A stretch of 64,000 bases of DNA from Clostridium intestinale DSM 6191 (GTDB lineage: Bacteria > Bacillota > Clostridia > Clostridiales > Clostridiaceae). The position numbers and the translations under genes were made by a program. The notes below the pieces were generated by a model. That model was not told where the DNA came from. It worked only from the letters and a program-made list of their open reading frames with translations, and ran no database searches. Of this stretch, positions 54,669 through 61,921 are shown piece by piece; position 1 is the first letter of the stretch; every line of letters starts with the position of its first letter. The stretch is from the NCBI RefSeq assembly GCF_900130055.1, contig NZ_FQXU01000006.1, positions 1 to 64,000 of the forward strand, read 5' to 3'.

Positions 54669-55409
54669 TTGATTACATCTTTAAATATTAATCAGAAGAT
54701 TTGCGATGATACAATTAAATTTATAAATAAATATTTACAGGGTGAAGATGATATTGTTTTTTTACATGAAGTTACAAATTCAGGAATCGAAGAATTAAAG
54801 AATGAAGAACTAACGTATTTAGCACCTTATTATCCAGATACTGCACGTTTTAAAACAATAGCTATTGTAAAAAACGAAAAGAATATTGAGAATATAGAAT
54901 TGCAACCTTTTATATTATCACAAAAGAATAGGACAGTTTTTTTGCTACAATCTAGAACTAAAAAAAATCCGATTGTTACAGATTTAATAATAGGAATACA
55001 TGCTCCTGCAGGCAATAAAGCATACGAAGATTCATCTGTTATTCATTTTTGGGAATCTTTAATTGATATGATTAAAAATATTGTATCCTATAAGTGTTTA
55101 AATTTTTATGGGATTAATAGAAAAATACAGGATATAGTTATTGTTGGAGATCTAAATGTATATGTTCCTGGCACTGAGAAAAAAAGATTATTTAATAGAT
55201 TGTTATCTGTAGGTATGGTAGATTTATGGATTGAAAATAATAAGCTCAATAATCATCATACGTACAAAAAAGGAGAAGAAGGTTCGAGAATTGATTATGC
55301 GTTGATATCTGATGATTCATGGAATTCGTACAACATAAAGATTGTGGATGATACTAGAGGAAAAGATGGGTTTACAGACCATTCAGCTATTATAATTAAC
55401 CGAAAATAA
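54669..55409 (+). CDS. endonuclease/exonuclease/phosphatase (EEP) family nuclease
   Basis: The 246-residue protein carries all EEP catalytic landmarks: SLNIN at the N-terminus, Glu34 in FLHEV (metal), His111 in GIHAPAG, Asp161 and Asn163 in VIVGDLNV, Asp209 in SRIDYALIS, and Asp237-His238 in FTDHSAII. It should therefore be an active Mg-dependent phosphodiesterase on DNA, RNA or another phosphoester. TTG start after GAGGAGG. It follows the HEPN protein gene by 117 nt and lies inside the same T1-T2 bracket, so the two probably act together. No signal peptide. Confidence 0.85.
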   Translation: MITSLNINQKICDDTIKFINKYLQGEDDIVFLHEVTNSGIEELKNEELTYLAPYYPDTARFKTIAIVKNEKNIENIELQPFILSQKNRTVFLLQSRTKKNPIVTDLIIGIHAPAGNKAYEDSSVIHFWESLIDMIKNIVSYKCLNFYGINRKIQDIVIVGDLNVYVPGTEKKRLFNRLLSVGMVDLWIENNKLNNHHTYKKGEEGSRIDYALISDDSWNSYNIKIVDDTRGKDGFTDHSAIIINRK

Positions 55410-55554
55410 TGGTGGATAGAATGATTTGTTTGTATAGTTAATAGTTTTATAAAACTATTAGATTGAAAAATTGAATTCTTTTCATCCAAGTAATGATACA
55501 AATTGTAGTTTGTATGATAGATAAAAACCTCACTTACAACGGATACGGTGAGCC

Positions 55555-55653
55555 GTACCATAAGTAATTGAGCTTTTAGTCCTAACCATTGAAGTTATAG
55601 GTTAGGGCTATTTTTGTATGTAAAAACACCATATCAATGAGTAGTCAGTATTT
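55555..55653 (+). repeat. element T2 (right flank of the HEPN/EEP module)
   Basis: It begins GTACCATAA and has the hairpin TAGTCCTAACC/GGTTAGGGCTA (55577-55587 with 55600-55610) followed by TTTTTG. It continues AAAACACCATATCA..AGTAG..GTATTT. Overall it resembles T1, while the hairpin arms differ in a compensatory way. It can serve as the terminator of the module. Confidence 0.65.
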
Positions 55654-55702
55654 TTTACTTAGCACTTCAAAAAAATTGCTTCAACTTTTTTTGAAATCTA
55701 CA

Positions 55703-55785
55703 GTAGAAGTGTTCCTAAGCTTCAATCTAATCCTTTTAACCTATATCCAGTAGAAGTGCAAAGAACTTCAATATAATCCTACTAA
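55703..55785. repeat. hairpin repeats R4 and R5
   Basis: R4 (55703) has stem GAAGT/GCTTC and tail CTAATCCTTTTAAC. R5 (55750) has stem GAAGT/ACTTC and tail ATAATCCTACTAAA. They are 47 nt apart, as are R2 and R3, and lead directly into minisatellite B. Confidence 0.6.
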
Positions 55786-55793
55786 ATTTTAAG

Positions 55794-55995
55794 CTGTATA
55801 GTGGAATAGCCATAAAGTCGACAAACCATAAAGTGGAATAACCGTATAGTGGAATAGCCATAAAGTCGACAAACCATAAAGTGGAATAACTGTATAGTGG
55901 AATAACCATAAAGTTGACAAACCATAAAGTAGAATAGCTGTATAGTGGAATAACCATAAAGTGGAATAGCTGTATAGTAGAATAACCATATAGTT
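55794..55995. repeat. minisatellite B: twelve 16-bp units plus a partial
   Basis: Units start at 55794 and repeat every 16 bp without slip to 55985. Types include CTGTATAGTGGAATAG, CCATAAAGTCGACAAA and CCATAAAGTGGAATAA, arranged partly as 48-bp triplets, so a higher-order repeat exists. The antisense open frames over it are by-products. Units vaguely resemble the GTAGAGAAGGAAAGCC part of minisatellite A. Confidence 0.92.
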
Positions 55996-56054
55996 ATATT
56001 AGATAGTGGAGGCATATAATATAGAATAAATAAATAATATAGGGGGAAGTATTG

Positions 56055-56468
56055 GTGGAAGAAGATTTAAACAAGGATAAAAAGGGATTAGCAGATGGAT
56101 TGGAAGGTAATAATGATAAAATAACGGTTGGGGGTACTTGGGATGATGGGGAGAAAAGCTATGGGAGAACGGTTAAAAATTTTCAAATTGATCCTGGGGA
56201 AGTTGTTAGTCGTGAACATGATGGTGAAGATAAAAAAGGAGTATTTCTTCAATTCAATAGAAAGTTGAGTATGATAGACTATGATATTAAAGATGATGAG
56301 GCTGTATTAAAAAAGACTTTTAGTCTAAAGGAGTCAATTGTTGTAATGATTAATCAATTGAAGCTTGTTCATCCAAATGCCAATGCAAGATTTAATTCGA
56401 TAGTTGAAAAAGCAATAAAACACTACTATAAATACATTATGGAAGAAGGCGGAAGCCAAGAGGATTAG
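56055..56468 (+). CDS. uncharacterised small acidic protein
   Basis: The 137-residue protein starts at GTG 56055 (or TTG 56052) after AGGGGGAAG. The first 70 residues are Gly/Asp-rich and probably disordered (EEDLNKDKKGLADGLEGNND). The C-terminal part is helical, with SLKESIVVMINQLKLVHPNANARFNSIVEKAIKHYY split over two helices. It could bind DNA or another protein. No family is recognised. It follows minisatellite B and may belong to the accessory island. Confidence 0.6.
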   Translation: MEEDLNKDKKGLADGLEGNNDKITVGGTWDDGEKSYGRTVKNFQIDPGEVVSREHDGEDKKGVFLQFNRKLSMIDYDIKDDEAVLKKTFSLKESIVVMINQLKLVHPNANARFNSIVEKAIKHYYKYIMEEGGSQED

Positions 56469-56615
56469 TTCAAGGCTTTATTTAATATGATTTTAAAAAG
56501 TAAAAGATATTCCTGCTATTTCACTATAATTTAAAAGTATAAAAGAAAAATAAATTCTTACTAAATAGAAGTGGTATAATAAAAAGTAAATATAGTAACA
56601 CAGTTGGAGGTAACA

Positions 56616-57653
56616 ATGGATAAAACGATTGATAGAGAGTATATGCTAAAGACTGCAAAAACTTTGTTGGAGTTTAACAGTCCTAGTGGATTTTGTTTTG
56701 ATATTATGAAGGTAATAGAGGAATGGGCAGCGGGATTTGGATATGATTTTGAGACAACTAATAAAGGTTGTGGAATTATCACTGTACCAGGTAAGGAAGA
56801 AGGTAAGGTAATTGGATTATCGGCTCACGTTGATACTTTAGGAGCTATGGTAAGATCAATAACTAGCAGTGGAACTTTAAAGTTTACTTTGGTAGGTTCT
56901 CCTACAGTTCCAACTTTAGATAGTGAATATTGTAGTATAAGAACTAGAGATGGCAAGATATATACTGGAACTTTTTTAAGTGATAGTCCAGCAGCTCATG
57001 TTTTTGTAGATAGTAAAACTAAACCTAGAGATCCTGAGCATATGCATATAAGAATAGATGAAAGAGTAACTAATAAAGAAGAAACTCAAAAACTGGGTAT
57101 ATGTCCAGGGGATTTTGTGTTTATTGATCCTAAGACAACAATAACAGAAAGTGGCTTTATTAAGTCTAGATTTATAGATGATAAGGGAAGTGTAGCTTGT
57201 CTCATGACCTTGCTTGAAATGATGAGCAGGGAAAAAATTGTTCCTAAATACACTACTAAAATATTTATTTCTACTTATGAAGAGGTTGGGCATGGTTCAT
57301 CATATATTCCAAGTGATATAACTGAAATGATAGCTGTAGATATGGGATGTATAGGTGATGACCTTAGCTGTACAGAATATGATGTTTCTATTTGTGCAAA
57401 AGATTCAGGTGGACCTTATGATTATAATATGGTAACTAACTTAGTGAATTTAGCTAAAGGTAATAACTTAAAGTATGTAGTTGATATTTATCCTATGTAT
57501 GGATCAGATGTTGGAGCAGCTCTTCATGGAGGAAACAATATAAGAGGGGCTTTAATTGGACCTGGAGTTCATGCATCTCATGGAATGGAGAGAACTCACA
57601 GCGAAGCTTTAGAAAATACTATTAAACTTTTATATCTATATTTAACTAAATAG
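56616..57653 (+). CDS. M42-family metalloaminopeptidase (glutamyl aminopeptidase type)
   Basis: The 345-residue dinuclear zinc or cobalt peptidase has ligands and catalytic residues in GLSAHVDTLGAMV (His, Asp), FIDDKGSVACL (Asp), TYEEVGHGSS (Glu-Glu), AVDMGCIGDD (Asp) and ASHGMERTH (His). M42 enzymes assemble into tetrahedral dodecamers that trim peptides. The ATG at 56616 has GGAGG five bases upstream; an earlier frame start at 56604 overlaps the ribosome site. Convergent with the xanthine dehydrogenase operon across a bidirectional terminator. Confidence 0.93.
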   Translation: MDKTIDREYMLKTAKTLLEFNSPSGFCFDIMKVIEEWAAGFGYDFETTNKGCGIITVPGKEEGKVIGLSAHVDTLGAMVRSITSSGTLKFTLVGSPTVPTLDSEYCSIRTRDGKIYTGTFLSDSPAAHVFVDSKTKPRDPEHMHIRIDERVTNKEETQKLGICPGDFVFIDPKTTITESGFIKSRFIDDKGSVACLMTLLEMMSREKIVPKYTTKIFISTYEEVGHGSSYIPSDITEMIAVDMGCIGDDLSCTEYDVSICAKDSGGPYDYNMVTNLVNLAKGNNLKYVVDIYPMYGSDVGAALHGGNNIRGALIGPGVHASHGMERTHSEALENTIKLLYLYLTK

Positions 57654-57660
57654 AAAATAA

Positions 57661-57697
57661 AATAGTCCATAAAGATTTAGGTCTTTATGGACTATTA
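57661..57697. terminator. bidirectional terminator
   Basis: The stem AATAGTCCATAAAGA/TCTTTATGGACTATT separates the M42 peptidase gene and the convergent xanthine dehydrogenase operon. Confidence 0.87.
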
Positions 57698-57709
57698 TTT
57701 ATAAAATAT

Positions 57710-59986
57710 TTATTTATTCATTCCCATAAAAACTTTTTCTGGAGTTATAGGAAGGTGTCTTACATTTACTCCAACAGCGTTATAAACTGCTGCTGCAATG
57801 GCTGGCGCAGGTGTGTTTATTACTATTTCACCTATGGATTTTGCACCAAAAGGTCCAGTTGGCTCATAGCTTTCTTCAAAATCAACTATTATATTACCGA
57901 TATCTTTTCTTGTTGGAATTTTGTATTGCATAAAGCTGTTGCTTTGAAGTCTTCCATTAGGATCATATTTAACATCTTCATATAAGGCTAGGCCTATTCC
58001 TTGAACTATTCCGCCTTCAGCTTGGATTTTTGCAAGTTTTGGATTTATTATAGTTCCGCAGTCAACTACTCCAACATAGTTTAATAAATCAACTTTTCCT
58101 GTTTCTTTATCTACTTCAACTTCTGCAAAACCAGCCATAAATGGTGGTGGAGTAACGTCACTTCCGTGATTTCCAAAACCAATTAGGTGTTTACCCTTAG
58201 GACCAACGGTTAATTTTTCAGCTAAATCCTTAAGTGATATTAGCTTATCATGAGTTTTAGATTTAACTACATCTTCTGATAATTCTAATTCATCTTTAGG
58301 AATATCTAATGCTTTTGAAGCTTCTTCTAGAATTTTGGTTTTTAAATCTTCAGAGGCCTTAACCACTGCCATACCTGTAACATAGGTTCCACTTGAAGCA
58401 TAAGAACCTGGATCATAAGGGGTTATATCTGTATCTGCCGCAATAACTGTTATGTTTTCCATGGAGGTATCAAGTACCTCAGCTGCCATTTGTGTAAGGA
58501 TTGTATCGCAGCCCATTCCTACATCAGTAGCACTTATTAAAAGGGTAAAGTCGCCTTCTTCATTTAATTTAACTTCAACAGAAGAAGTGTCTATATGAGC
58601 TATTCCTGAACCTTGCATAGTTATAGCCATGCCAACTGATCTTATCTTATTAGGAGAAACTTCTCTAGATGGATATTTTTCATCCCAATTAATAAGAGTT
58701 TTACCTTTTTCAATACAATCTTCTAAGGATATACTTTGAATTGGCTTTCCATAGGCTTTTGTAGTTTCTCCATACTTTACTAGGTTTTTTAACCTAAGTT
58801 CAATAGGATCTATATTTAATTTTGCTGAGAGCTCATTCATAGCAGATTCAACTGCAAAGGTTCCTTGAGTAGCACCGTAACCTCTAAAGGCAGCTCCTAT
58901 AACTTTATTAGTATAGACTGCTTGGCCAAAGAATCTTGATGCTTTTACCTTGTTATATAAAGGAAGAGTTTTTTCAGCCACTAAACCTAAGGTTGTAAAA
59001 CCATGTTCTCCATAAGCTCCTTGGTCAGATAAAGCATTTATATCTATGGCATTTATGGTTCCATCTTTTTCGGAACCTATAGTAACTTTGATTCTCATAG
59101 CATGTCTAGTATTAGTTGCTTCAAAATTTTCTTTTCTTTCATATATTATTTTAGATGGCTTTCCTGTTTTTAAGGTAACTAAAGCAGTATATATTTCAAC
59201 TACAGAGGTTTGTTTACCACCAAAACCTCCACCTACCCTAGGTTTAATTATTCTAATTTTACTAGGGGATATCTCTAATGCTCTAGCTAATTGTCTTTTT
59301 ATGTGGAAAGGAACCTGAGTTGAAGATGTTACTACTAATCTTCCCATATGGTCAAGGTAACTAAAACTTCTGAAGGTTTCCATCATTGCATGAGCTTGTG
59401 CTTGAGGATAGTATGTGCTTTCAACTACTACAGGGGAATTATTTATAACCTCATCTACATTTTCCCCAAAGGAATCGTTTCTGGTACATACTATATTTCT
59501 ATCCTTCTCCATTCCTGTTGGAAAGTTTAGATGAATATCTTCTTCTGGGTGAATTATTGAAGGATGGTCTATAGCTTTTTCAAAATCCAAAACAGGCTCC
59601 AATACTTCATATTCAACCTTAATCATATTCATGGCCTTTATAGCAGTTTTTCCATCTACAGCAGCTATGATAGCCACTTCATCTCCAACATAACGAACTA
59701 GTTCATCTAGGATTAAGTTATCATAAGGGGATGGTTCAGGGAAGGATTGTCCTGCTAAAGTAAAGCGGGTTTTAGGTACATCTTTATGAGTAAATATACA
59801 TTCTACTCCTTCAAGTTTTTCAGCTCTTGAAACATCTATGGATTTTATCCTAGCAAAAGCATGAGGACTTCTTAATATTTTAATAACTAAGGCGTTTTGT
59901 AGTGCTAAATCCTCAGTATATACTGGTTTTCCTGTAACTAAAGCTAAACTATCTATTTTATTAAAGCTTTTTCCTACTGACTTCAT
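57710..59986 (-). CDS. xdhA: xanthine dehydrogenase-type molybdopterin-binding subunit
   Basis: The 758-residue protein is the catalytic subunit of a xanthine-oxidase-family hydroxylase. Visible are an N-terminal region (GKPVYTEDLALQNALVIKI), the Mo-cofactor loops RVGGGFGGKQTSVVEIY, GAAFRGYGATQGTFAVE and GYASSGTYVTG-like segments, and GPFGAKSIGEIVINT with the active-site Glu. It oxidises purines such as hypoxanthine or xanthine in the cytosol with the FeS and FAD subunits. It is the last gene of the FAD-FeS-Mo operon, 1 nt from its neighbour. Another heteroaromatic substrate is possible. Confidence 0.9.
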   Translation of the reverse strand: MKSVGKSFNKIDSLALVTGKPVYTEDLALQNALVIKILRSPHAFARIKSIDVSRAEKLEGVECIFTHKDVPKTRFTLAGQSFPEPSPYDNLILDELVRYVGDEVAIIAAVDGKTAIKAMNMIKVEYEVLEPVLDFEKAIDHPSIIHPEEDIHLNFPTGMEKDRNIVCTRNDSFGENVDEVINNSPVVVESTYYPQAQAHAMMETFRSFSYLDHMGRLVVTSSTQVPFHIKRQLARALEISPSKIRIIKPRVGGGFGGKQTSVVEIYTALVTLKTGKPSKIIYERKENFEATNTRHAMRIKVTIGSEKDGTINAIDINALSDQGAYGEHGFTTLGLVAEKTLPLYNKVKASRFFGQAVYTNKVIGAAFRGYGATQGTFAVESAMNELSAKLNIDPIELRLKNLVKYGETTKAYGKPIQSISLEDCIEKGKTLINWDEKYPSREVSPNKIRSVGMAITMQGSGIAHIDTSSVEVKLNEEGDFTLLISATDVGMGCDTILTQMAAEVLDTSMENITVIAADTDITPYDPGSYASSGTYVTGMAVVKASEDLKTKILEEASKALDIPKDELELSEDVVKSKTHDKLISLKDLAEKLTVGPKGKHLIGFGNHGSDVTPPPFMAGFAEVEVDKETGKVDLLNYVGVVDCGTIINPKLAKIQAEGGIVQGIGLALYEDVKYDPNGRLQSNSFMQYKIPTRKDIGNIIVDFEESYEPTGPFGAKSIGEIVINTPAPAIAAAVYNAVGVNVRHLPITPEKVFMGMNK

Positions 59987-59987
59987 A

Positions 59988-60437
59988 TTACATTACCTCC
60001 AAGTATTTTTTTACTGCTCTAAGTTGTCCCATGTAGCCTGTACATCTACATAGGTTTCCAGTCAGATAATGAATTATCTCATCTTCAGTAGGGTTTTTTA
60101 GCTCATTTTTCATAGCGATTACTGTCATTATAAAACCAGGACTACAGAATCCACATTGTTCTGCACCTTCATTTGAAAGAATTTGTCCAAACTTTTTCGC
60201 TTCCTCTTGAACTCCTTCTATAGTAACAATTTTTTTATCACAAGCTTTTAATGTAAGTAAGGTACAAGATAATAAAGGAGAACCATCTATCCAAACTGTA
60301 CATAAACCACAGCAGCTTGTATCACAACCTTTTTTAGCTCCAAGATAACCATTTGCTCTAAGAGTATCTATAAGCATATCATCTGGTTCAACTTGTAATT
60401 TATGATTTTTGCCATTTATATTTAAGTTTACTAACAT
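59988..60437 (-). CDS. xdhC: xanthine dehydrogenase-type [2Fe-2S] subunit
   Basis: The 149-residue protein has a plant-ferredoxin-type first cluster (GAKKGCDTSCCGLCTVWIDG with a later Cys in LLSCTLL) and an all-helical second cluster (EQCGFCSPGFIMT and NLCRCTGYMGQL). It passes electrons from the Mo site to FAD. It overlaps the FAD subunit gene by 7 nt and abuts the Mo subunit gene, so the three are one operon. Confidence 0.94.
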   Translation of the reverse strand: MLVNLNINGKNHKLQVEPDDMLIDTLRANGYLGAKKGCDTSCCGLCTVWIDGSPLLSCTLLTLKACDKKIVTIEGVQEEAKKFGQILSNEGAEQCGFCSPGFIMTVIAMKNELKNPTEDEIIHYLTGNLCRCTGYMGQLRAVKKYLEVM

Positions 60438-61225
60438 TTTATTACCTCCATAATAGCTCTTTTTACCAATACTTTGCTTATAGCTTGTCTGTATTCATAA
60501 GTTGCTCTCATATTGGTTCCAAATATAAGTTCAGAGCTCATTATATCTAGAGCTTTATTTAAAGAAGCTTCGCTAAAGCCTTCCTTTGATAAAAACTTTG
60601 ACGCATCTATAGAGATTTTTGCAGTGGCAGGTCTAGCCCCTACAACTATTTTGAAATCATCATTAAGCTTTGATACAGTTACATTTAATATAGGATAATC
60701 ACTTTTTGAATTTCTTAAAGATTTATAACTAGCTTTTCTTTCATTTTTCTTTATATAAATTTTAGTTAATATGTCTTTTTCATAGGGTTTGATTAAAAAA
60801 TCTTGAAGGCTTAGTCTCCCACCTTTATATAGCTCTACTTCTGTATCAAGGGCTAATAAGGCAGTTATAAAATCAGAAAAACCGTATTTTGAATATACTG
60901 AAGCCCCTACAGTTACCATATTTCTAAATTGAACCCCAATAATATCTTTAACTGCTTCTTTTAATACTCCATTAAAGTAGCTGTTTAATGCTTCACTTGT
61001 TTCTATATCTCTAAATGTAGTTGAAGCACCTATTTCTATATAATTATCAGTTTCATTTATGTAATTAAGGTTAAGCTTTGAAAGGTCTATTCCTGTACCT
61101 ATCCTTTTTGACCCCATTTTTAAAAAGGCACATCCTCCTAGAATGGTATTAGTCTTTCTAGCCACTAATTTATTGTAGGCATCTTCTAAGGTTTCAGGTT
61201 GAAAGAATTCTAACAAAGTAAACAT
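60431..61225 (-). CDS. xdhB: xanthine dehydrogenase-type FAD-binding subunit
   Basis: The 264-residue CO-dehydrogenase-flavoprotein-type subunit begins FTLLEFFQPETLEDAYNKL. It has the FAD loops ILGGCAFLKMG and NMVTVGASVYSKYGFSDF (the second usually reads GGNI..) and a C-terminal domain (KIVVGARPATAKISIDAS). It transfers electrons to NAD or another acceptor. GAGGAG precedes the start. First gene of the operon, divergent from the BMP lipoprotein gene. Confidence 0.9.
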   Translation of the reverse strand: MFTLLEFFQPETLEDAYNKLVARKTNTILGGCAFLKMGSKRIGTGIDLSKLNLNYINETDNYIEIGASTTFRDIETSEALNSYFNGVLKEAVKDIIGVQFRNMVTVGASVYSKYGFSDFITALLALDTEVELYKGGRLSLQDFLIKPYEKDILTKIYIKKNERKASYKSLRNSKSDYPILNVTVSKLNDDFKIVVGARPATAKISIDASKFLSKEGFSEASLNKALDIMSSELIFGTNMRATYEYRQAISKVLVKRAIMEVIKC

Positions 61226-61373
61226 ATATTATACTCCTCCTAAAAAACTTTATATTAACACGAATGTTTTCAAACTATTTTATTATATCATATTCTATAT
61301 AGGCGTACATATATTAATTTTTAATTGGGTATGTTCAGATTTATTATCCTGTTGTATAATAAAAAAGGTCTTG

Positions 61374-61389
61374 TTATCACTTTGATAAA
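61374..61389. promoter_or_regulatory. palindromic operator TATCACTTTGATA (site 1)
   Basis: TTATCACTTTGATAAA matches the core TATCA-N3-TGATA that also occurs twice in the long palindrome at 61445-61494. It lies between the divergent xanthine dehydrogenase and BMP genes, about 150 nt upstream of the xdhB start. Confidence 0.5.
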
Positions 61390-61444
61390 AATATATTGAG
61401 GTTTTAGAAGGAAAAGAGTTGGGATTATAATTATCAATAAATAC

Positions 61445-61494
61445 AATCTTTTATATCAAAATGATAAATAATTATCATTTTGATATAAAAGATT
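61445..61494. promoter_or_regulatory. perfect palindrome, 23-bp arms and 4-bp centre, holding two TATCA-N3-TGATA sites
   Basis: Arms at 61445-61467 and 61472-61494 are exact reverse complements around ATAA. Each arm contains TATCAAAATGATA or its complement TATCATTTTGATA. It lies about 140 nt upstream of a consensus sigma-54 promoter, the normal place for enhancer-binding-protein sites. It could also form a cruciform. There is no T-tract pattern favouring a terminator role. Confidence 0.7.
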
Positions 61495-61632
61495 AATAAA
61501 AAAATTATTAGAAAAATAAATAATTAGAGAAATGGAATACTTTTAATGGTAAAAATGCATAAATATAAGTAATAAGTACCCTGTGTTAAACCATATTAAT
61601 TCATATATTCCTTAAATTACATATTAGAAAAG

Positions 61633-61649
61633 TTGGCACGGGAATTGCT
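61633..61649 (+). promoter_or_regulatory. sigma-54 (-24/-12) promoter of the BMP/ABC operon
   Basis: TTGGCACGGGAATTGCT matches the full sigma-54 consensus TTGGCACNNNNNTTGCT, with GG at 61635-61636 and GC at 61647-61648. It points toward the BMP lipoprotein gene about 270 nt downstream. Confidence 0.93.
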
Positions 61650-61737
61650 CTATATATTTATGCAGTTTAGTTAGAATCTTTATTTGATAAATGACTATTA
61701 TTTTATGCCATTAAAAATTAATAACGAATATTATTAT

Positions 61738-61832
61738 AAGCAAGTTCAATGAGGAACTTTAGAGCTTAGAAATTGATTTTTTATTGTATTTCTAAAACTC
61801 AAAGTCTCTTTTGAACTTGCTTTTTTATTTTT
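61738..61832 (+). terminator. large terminator or attenuator in the leader of the BMP operon
   Basis: AAGCAAGTTCAA (61738-61749) pairs with TTGAACTTGCTT (61811-61822), followed by TTTTATTTTT. Inner helices include ACTTT/AAAGT and TTAGAAAT/ATTTCTAA. It lies between the sigma-54 promoter and the lipoprotein start. It could attenuate the operon or end a ~160-nt small RNA made from the sigma-54 promoter. I do not recognise a riboswitch aptamer upstream of it. Confidence 0.7.
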
Positions 61833-61921
61833 AATAATAATATTGTCATTTAGAAAGATAGGGAGGTAAAGGTAGCAATTGTTAATCAAAATTTTAAGTA
61901 TTTAATTAAGGGGGAAAAAAC

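Noticed and set aside
51491-55995. CRISPR array
   Set aside because: The tandem units are contiguous with no unique spacers, and no cas genes are present.
55736-56015. Three overlapping antisense frames with Tyr-Gly-Tyr-Ser-Thr repeats
   Set aside because: The 16-bp minisatellite is open in all three frames on that strand, a by-product of the repeat rather than coding selection.
61226-61440. Purine riboswitch before the xanthine dehydrogenase operon
   Set aside because: I looked on the minus strand for the conserved purine-aptamer loops and junction and did not find them.
61445-61494. Rho-independent terminator
   Set aside because: The palindrome is AT-rich with no downstream T tract, no gene ends into it, and its repeated 13-bp core matches a third site, which fits operators better.
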